In this document: positions 7,568 through 10,918 of the stretch, piece after piece
Numbering within the stretch: the first letter of the stretch is position 1
Layout of the letters: each line of letters opens with the position of its first letter
Assembly: GCA_903889845.1 (NCBI GenBank)
Contig: CAISZB010000193.1
Span: 1-10,918 of the forward strand
Length of the DNA stretch: 10,918 nucleotides
Reading direction: 5' to 3'
From: an uncultured Verrucomicrobium sp.
Lineage (GTDB): Bacteria; Verrucomicrobiota; Verrucomicrobiia; Methylacidiphilales; GAS474
Translations under genes and position numbers: made by a program
Notes under the pieces: generated by a model
Seen by the model: the letters and a program-made list of their open reading frames with translations, nothing else
Told to the model about the DNA's origin: nothing
Database searches by the model: none

Positions 7568-8913
7568 CCTTCGGCCTTGCCGTCCTTCAGCAACAGGAGG
7601 TCGCGGTCGGCCTCGCTGCCGGAGAGGAGGCCGGGTGTCCCGTAGGTGATCGTCGGGTCGCAGATGACGGGGGTCTTCCCCGTCTGGACGGCGAGGATGC
7701 AGTGGTTGAACTGCCGGTAATCGGGATTGGCCTTGTTGACGATCCCGGCGTGCTCGGTGGTGAGGAGGGTCAGCCACGAAGGGATGCCCTTGTATGCCAG
7801 CATGGCCCGCAGCAGGTTCGCCTTGTCCTTGCAATCGCCGTATTGCCGTTCCCACACGCTCATCACGTTGTGGGGCTGGAAGTCGGAGTCGCCGAGTTCG
7901 AACGCCGTGTAGCGGATGTCCCGGGCCGCGTGCCGGTAGAGGATGCCGAGGACGGCGTCGGGGCTCTTCGCCTCCCGGGTCCAGTCGTCGATCTTCGCCT
8001 TGAGCTCCGGGCTGAGGGTGTCCGTGCCCTGGACCAGGCCGCGGTACCAGGCCGCGAAGGCGTCCCAGCTTTCCAGGGTCGAGAGCCAGACCAGGGGCCC
8101 CGTCTGGTAGGCGGGGGCCTGCGTCTCGGTCCAGGGATCGCCCGGCGTGTTGAGCTTCTCCCAGGTCATCCGCTGGCGCTGGGGGGCGGAGGGCGCGGTC
8201 GCGGGGGCCGGGACGTCCTGGCCCAGGTTCGTGATCTTCAGGCGCTTCGCATAGGTCTCGGGCAGGTCGATCACCAGCCGCTGCCGGTATTCCGGCCACG
8301 ATTCGCTCCAGGTGTAGACCTGGGAGTATTGGCCGGGGATCTTGGGCGCGATGTCTTCGAGGACGACGATCCGTTCCGTGATGCTGCCGGGCTTGATGTT
8401 CGAGAAGATGGTGATGAGTTCCAGCTGGTCGTTGTAGATCGAGTCGGCGGCCTCGTTCTGCGGGGTCTTGATGAAGACCGCGTCGTTCTGCACCGGGTTG
8501 CGCGTCCCGTCGGGCTGGAGGGTCTGGGCGGAGATCAGGTAGGCGTGCTGGAAGTTCTTCTTGTACGTGAAGCTGGTCTGGGCCATCGATTTCACTCCGG
8601 CGTCGGTCAGGGCCTTGCTGACGGTGTGGTAGACCGAGACGCGGCTGCCGTTCTCGTTCACGTAGGTGAGGACCTCGTCGAGCAGGGTGATGCCGTCCCC
8701 CTGGATGTGGCTGTAATCGGCCTCCTTCTTGAGGATCTCCTCGACCGGCGTCAGGAGCTTGGAGAGGGTCTCCCGGTAGGGAACGGGCGGCGGGGCCGCG
8801 TAGGGGGGAACCTCCTCGGCCCGCAGCGCGAGGCTGGAGAGGAGGAATTCGGCGATGAGGACCGACCGCCCAAGCCGACCGAGCGAAGAGAGGAGCCTGT
8901 CGCCCGGACGCAT
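7516..8913 (-). CDS. DUF3857 and transglutaminase-like domain protein (N-terminal piece of the split giant gene)
   Basis: The product starts with a signal peptide: a basic n-region (MRPGDRLL..RLGR), the hydrophobic core SVLIAEFLLSSLAL and a likely signal peptidase I cut after Ala32 (ALRA/EE), so it is exported. Residues about 60-240 resemble DUF3857 (YTYVNENGSRVSVY-type beta strands, IKPGSITERIVVLEDI, WPEYRQRLVIDLP). Residues about 300-430 are a transglutaminase-like core with the catalytic triad apparently intact: Cys361 in YGDCKDKANLL, His404 in FNHCILAV and Asp419 in VICDPT. The typical preceding stretch AARDIRYTAFELGDSDFQP is also present. Good homology ends at LLLLKDGKAEG (codon at 7567-7569); beyond that the frame reads a meaningless Arg/Ser/Thr-rich tail to the stop at 7516, because of the frameshift. 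The ATG at 8913 is preferred; an in-frame TTG at 8931 would add six residues. Neither has a clear Shine-Dalgarno site. Peptidase, transglutaminase or purely structural activity cannot be distinguished from sequence. Confidence 0.85.
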   Translation of the reverse strand: MRPGDRLLSSLGRLGRSVLIAEFLLSSLALRAEEVPPYAAPPPVPYRETLSKLLTPVEEILKKEADYSHIQGDGITLLDEVLTYVNENGSRVSVYHTVSKALTDAGVKSMAQTSFTYKKNFQHAYLISAQTLQPDGTRNPVQNDAVFIKTPQNEAADSIYNDQLELITIFSNIKPGSITERIVVLEDIAPKIPGQYSQVYTWSESWPEYRQRLVIDLPETYAKRLKITNLGQDVPAPATAPSAPQRQRMTWEKLNTPGDPWTETQAPAYQTGPLVWLSTLESWDAFAAWYRGLVQGTDTLSPELKAKIDDWTREAKSPDAVLGILYRHAARDIRYTAFELGDSDFQPHNVMSVWERQYGDCKDKANLLRAMLAYKGIPSWLTLLTTEHAGIVNKANPDYRQFNHCILAVQTGKTPVICDPTITYGTPGLLSGSEADRDLLLLKDGKAEGSTPRPSATRRSPTPST

Positions 8914-8992
8914 TGCAATAATCTTGCTCAATCGGCGAACCGGAGCACAAGACCAATTTGTGGAATAAATGAGCCGTGTTCCCGTTGGGGGA

Positions 8993-10366
8993 TTATCCCA
9001 ACTCCCCCAGCTTCCCGCCCTCGATGATCTTGGCGACGGGGAGGGCGTCGGGGAGTTCGGCGGCGGCGTGGGCGGCGTCGAGGTCTTTGAACTTCCGCGC
9101 GGTGACGAGGACGCGGCTGGTGAGGGAGGAGGTCGCCTTGTTGTAGGCGTCGACGGACTGGCCGAGGTGCTTGCCCATGTCGTTCCAGTGCTCGGTCATG
9201 GTGCCGAGGCGCTTGTAGAGTTCGGCGCCGAGGGCGCTGATTTCCTGGGCGTTCGCGGCCAGGCTCTCCTGCCGCCAGCCGTAGGCGACGGCCTGGAGGA
9301 GGGCGATCAGTGTGGTCGGCGTGGCGAGGATGACCCGCTTCTCGACGCCCGCCTCGATGAGGCCGGGGTCGTGCTCCAGTGCGGCGCCGAAGAAGTTTTC
9401 TCCCGGCAGGAAGAGGACGACGAATTCGGGCGAGGGGCTGAATTGTTCCCAGTAGCTCTTCCGGCTGAGGGCGGCGATGTGGTCGCGGATCTGCCGGGCG
9501 TGGTCGCGGAGCTTGAGGAGGCGGGTCTCCTCGTCGGGGGCCTCGGCGGCTTCGAGGTAGGAGGAGAGGGGGGCCTTGGCATCGACGACGATGCTCTTTT
9601 TCGACGGGAGCCGGACGATGAGGTCGGGCCGGAGGCGGCCGGTCTCGGTGTTCGTGCTTTCCTGCTCGGTGAAGTCGCAGTATTCGACCATCCCGGCCAT
9701 CTCGACGACGCGGCGGAGCTGGATTTCCCCCCACCGCCCGCGCGTCGCCGGGGCGCGGAGGGCCTTGACGAGGTTGGAGGCCTCGACGCGGAGTTTTTCC
9801 TGGGTCTGGCCCATCGATTCGAGGTGCTGGCGGAGGCCCTCGTAGGCCCCGATCCGGGTCTTTTCGATTTCGCCGATCTTCCCCTCGAAGCGGTCGAGGC
9901 TCTCCTTCACCGGCTTCATCAGCTCGACGATGGAGGTCTGGCGCTTGTCGAGATCGACCTTGGCCCCTTCCTGGAAGGCGGCGAGGCTCGTCTTGGCCAG
10001 TTCGAGGAAGCGGCGGTTGTTCGCCTCCAGGGCCTCGCCGGAGAGGGTCTTGAAGGCGTTGGAAAGGGCGAGGCGGGCCTCCTGCTGGGCGGCCTCGATG
10101 GAGGCGAGTTTCTCGGTGTTCTGCTTCCGTTCCTGTTCGAGGAGGGTGCGGGTCTCGGCCAGTTTTTCCGCGAGGGCGGCCTTTTCCTTCGCTTCCGGTT
10201 CGAGGACGGCGAGGGTCGCCTCCCGCAGGGCGAGGCGTTCCCGGAGGACGGCCAACTCGGTGCCGGAGTGACGGCGGAAAAAGGAGGTTAGGAGAAATCC
10301 CAGGGCGAAGCCCAGGACGGTGCCGACGGAGGTGACGATGAGGATGAAGCCGCCGGTGAAAGTCAT
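8993..10366 (-). CDS. rmuC: DNA recombination protein RmuC
   Basis: RmuC-family protein of 457 residues. It has an N-terminal membrane helix (about 5-29, [20 protein letters not shown]), then a long charged coiled coil (about 35-110, [20 protein letters not shown] and onward). The conserved RmuC core is at about 140-430, a PD-(D/E)xK nuclease-like fold. Within it are [18 protein letters not shown] (Glu214), RPDLIVRLP (Asp248) and [12 protein letters not shown] (Asp262, Lys264), which fit the nuclease motif, followed by the family block [12 protein letters not shown] and [20 protein letters not shown]. RmuC limits inversions and other rearrangements between short inverted repeats; its biochemical activity is predicted rather than well established. 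Length and domains are complete. The ATG at 10366 has no Shine-Dalgarno site and sits just after a TATAAC hexamer. The gene is divergent from the helicase gene and lies 79 bases upstream of the giant transglutaminase-like gene in the same direction. Confidence 0.96.
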   Translation of the reverse strand: MTFTGGFILIVTSVGTVLGFALGFLLTSFFRRHSGTELAVLRERLALREATLAVLEPEAKEKAALAEKLAETRTLLEQERKQNTEKLASIEAAQQEARLALSNAFKTLSGEALEANNRRFLELAKTSLAAFQEGAKVDLDKRQTSIVELMKPVKESLDRFEGKIGEIEKTRIGAYEGLRQHLESMGQTQEKLRVEASNLVKALRAPATRGRWGEIQLRRVVEMAGMVEYCDFTEQESTNTETGRLRPDLIVRLPSKKSIVVDAKAPLSSYLEAAEAPDEETRLLKLRDHARQIRDHIAALSRKSYWEQFSPSPEFVVLFLPGENFFGAALEHDPGLIEAGVEKRVILATPTTLIALLQAVAYGWRQESLAANAQEISALGAELYKRLGTMTEHWNDMGKHLGQSVDAYNKATSSLTSRVLVTARKFKDLDAAHAAAELPDALPVAKIIEGGKLGELG

Positions 10367-10371
10367 GCGGG

Positions 10372-10401
10372 GTTATAGCACTGCGGCGCGCTTGTTTTAA
10401 A
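10372..10401 (-). promoter_or_regulatory. Candidate promoter of rmuC, possibly leaderless
   Basis: On the minus strand TTTAAA (10401-10396, 4 of 6 to the -35 consensus), an 18-base spacer and TATAAC (10377-10372, 5 of 6 to the -10 consensus) precede the rmuC ATG at 10366. The -10 hexamer ends only 5 bases before the start codon, so transcription would begin at or next to the A of ATG. No Shine-Dalgarno motif is present. This is pattern matching by eye only. Confidence 0.4.
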
Positions 10402-10408
10402 GGAAACC

Positions 10409-10436
10409 TTGCGTGGTTTTCTTGTTCCAGTAGATT
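10409..10436 (+). promoter_or_regulatory. Candidate promoter of the DEAD-box helicase gene, possibly leaderless
   Basis: TTGCGT at 10409-10414, a 16-base spacer and TAGATT at 10431-10436 precede the helicase ATG at 10443 by six bases, which would put the transcription start at or beside the start codon. No Shine-Dalgarno motif lies at normal spacing before this ATG; AAGGAAA near 10400 is about 37 bases away. It is a weak match to consensus, strengthened slightly by the mirror-image arrangement on the rmuC side. Confidence 0.3.
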
Positions 10437-10442
10437 GCCCCG

Positions 10443-10918
10443 ATGTCGTTTCAAGAGTTCGGCCTTTCGGAGGCCATCGTTCACGGAGTCCAGTGCCTCG
10501 GGTATGTCGACCCGACGCCGATCCAGCTCCAGGCCATCCCCACGGTCTTGAACGGCAAGGACTTGGTCGCGGCGGCCCAGACCGGAACGGGAAAAACCGC
10601 CGCCTTCGCCCTCCCCATTCTCAGCCGCCTCGGCACCCATGAAAAGCAGCCCCGCGCCCTGGTCCTGGAGCCGACGCGGGAACTGGCCGCGCAGGTCCAC
10701 GACGCGTTCAAGGATTACGCCCGCTACACGAACCTCCGGGTCACCTCCCTCTTCGGCGGGGTCGGCTACGGCGGGCAGGAGACCGATCTGGCGCGGGGCG
10801 TCGATATCGTCGTCGCCACGCCGGGCCGCCTCCTCGACCACCTGGAGAAGGGGACGCTGAAGCTTTCCGGCGTCCAGTACCTCGTCCTCGACGAGGTCGA
10901 CCGGATGCTCGACATGGG
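10443..10918 (+). CDS. DEAD-box ATP-dependent RNA helicase, 3'-truncated by window edge
   Basis: The first 158 codons of a DEAD-box RNA helicase (RhlE/DeaD type), covering most of the first RecA-like domain; the frame is open at the window end. Motifs appear in order: the upstream aromatic Phe3/Phe6 with GLSEAIVHGVQCLGY, the Q motif PTPIQLQAIP (24-33), motif I AAQTGTGKT (44-52, ATP binding), motif Ia PTRELAAQ (77-84), the GG doublet at 105-106, motif Ib TPGRLLDHL (126-134) and motif II at 150-153. Motif II reads DEVD rather than DEAD; the two acidic residues for Mg-ATP are kept and only the third position differs. DRMLDMG after it is typical of RhlE-like members. Such proteins unwind short RNA duplexes in ribosome assembly, RNA decay or cold adaptation; which applies here cannot be told without the C-terminal half. 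The ATG at 10443 is chosen because the conserved N-terminal SFQEFGL begins right there. Confidence 0.94.
   Translation, partial: MSFQEFGLSEAIVHGVQCLGYVDPTPIQLQAIPTVLNGKDLVAAAQTGTGKTAAFALPILSRLGTHEKQPRALVLEPTRELAAQVHDAFKDYARYTNLRVTSLFGGVGYGGQETDLARGVDIVVATPGRLLDHLEKGTLKLSGVQYLVLDEVDRMLDM

Larger units (their letters stand above)
2784..8913 (-). pseudogene. Giant exported DUF3857/transglutaminase-like/TPR protein gene, interrupted by two -1 frameshifts
   Basis: Three successive minus-strand frames encode consecutive pieces of one protein. Adding one base at each of two homopolymer runs (CCC at 7567-7569 and AAAAGGGGGG at 7277-7286, plus-strand bases) gives a single frame of about 2043 residues from the ATG at 8913 to the stop at 2784-2786. 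The order is: signal peptide, DUF3857 region, transglutaminase-like core, beta-rich segment, Ala/Pro linker, then a long TPR/alpha-solenoid. DUF3857 followed by a transglutaminase-like domain is an established architecture in Bacteroidota, Verrucomicrobiota and relatives. The function of such proteins is unknown; an envelope role in protein or peptide handling is inference. The coding quality is high on both sides of each break and there is no internal stop once the frame is corrected, so sequencing or assembly error is at least as likely as a real pseudogene. The gene starts 79 bases after rmuC in the same direction. The three pieces are annotated separately. Confidence 0.8.

Noticed and set aside
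7277..7569. Both breaks explained as programmed -1 frameshifts
   Set aside because: Only the site at 7277-7283 fits a slippery heptamer; the site at 7567-7569 does not. Two one-base losses in homopolymers explain both with one cause.
7702..9027. A 441-codon plus-strand frame antisense to the transglutaminase-like gene
   Set aside because: It is another GC-driven antisense frame without domain similarity; the transglutaminase catalytic motifs are on the minus strand.
8928..10841. A 637-codon minus-strand frame covering rmuC and the helicase start
   Set aside because: It is low-complexity Arg/Pro/Gly-rich sequence that overlaps two clearly identified genes in other frames.

Overview
This is a high-GC, protein-dense window from a Gram-negative bacterium. 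The giant DUF3857/transglutaminase-like/TPR protein, the RmuC and the OppABC genes would suit a Verrucomicrobiota-type genome, but no rRNA or other taxonomic marker is present, so this placement is a low-confidence inference.

Layout. Positions 2-2686 on the plus strand hold the end of an oligopeptide ABC transporter operon: the 3' part of the solute-binding protein gene (oppA-like), then oppB and oppC. Adjacent genes overlap by a few bases (translational coupling). The operon stops abruptly after oppC. No oppD or oppF ATPase gene follows, only a five-codon ATG frame and a short out-of-frame stretch that resembles the C-terminal strand of an outer-membrane beta-barrel protein. Positions 2784-8913 on the minus strand are best read as one very large gene for an exported protein of about 2043 residues: signal peptide, DUF3857, transglutaminase-like cysteine protease fold, a beta-rich segment, then a long TPR/alpha-solenoid. 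In this sequence it is split into three reading frames by two apparent one-base losses, both in homopolymer runs. Positions 8993-10366 on the minus strand encode RmuC. From 10443 to the window end on the plus strand is the N-terminal half of a DEAD-box RNA helicase, divergent from rmuC.

How the parts relate. OppA captures peptides in the periplasm and OppBC form the membrane channel; the ATPases must be encoded elsewhere if the transporter works. rmuC and the giant transglutaminase-like gene run in the same direction with a 79-base gap and may be co-transcribed, although no functional link is evident. The 76-base gap between rmuC and the helicase gene is a compact divergent promoter region. 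Both genes lack a Shine-Dalgarno sequence and have -10-like hexamers immediately before their start codons, so leaderless transcripts are possible.

Most of the window is ordinary housekeeping and transport content. The points most worth a second look are the double frameshift in the giant gene, the truncated opp operon with its foreign-looking junction, and the possible leaderless divergent promoters. I found no RNA genes, CRISPR arrays, insertion sequences or convincing terminators. There is no gene-free stretch longer than 300 bases.
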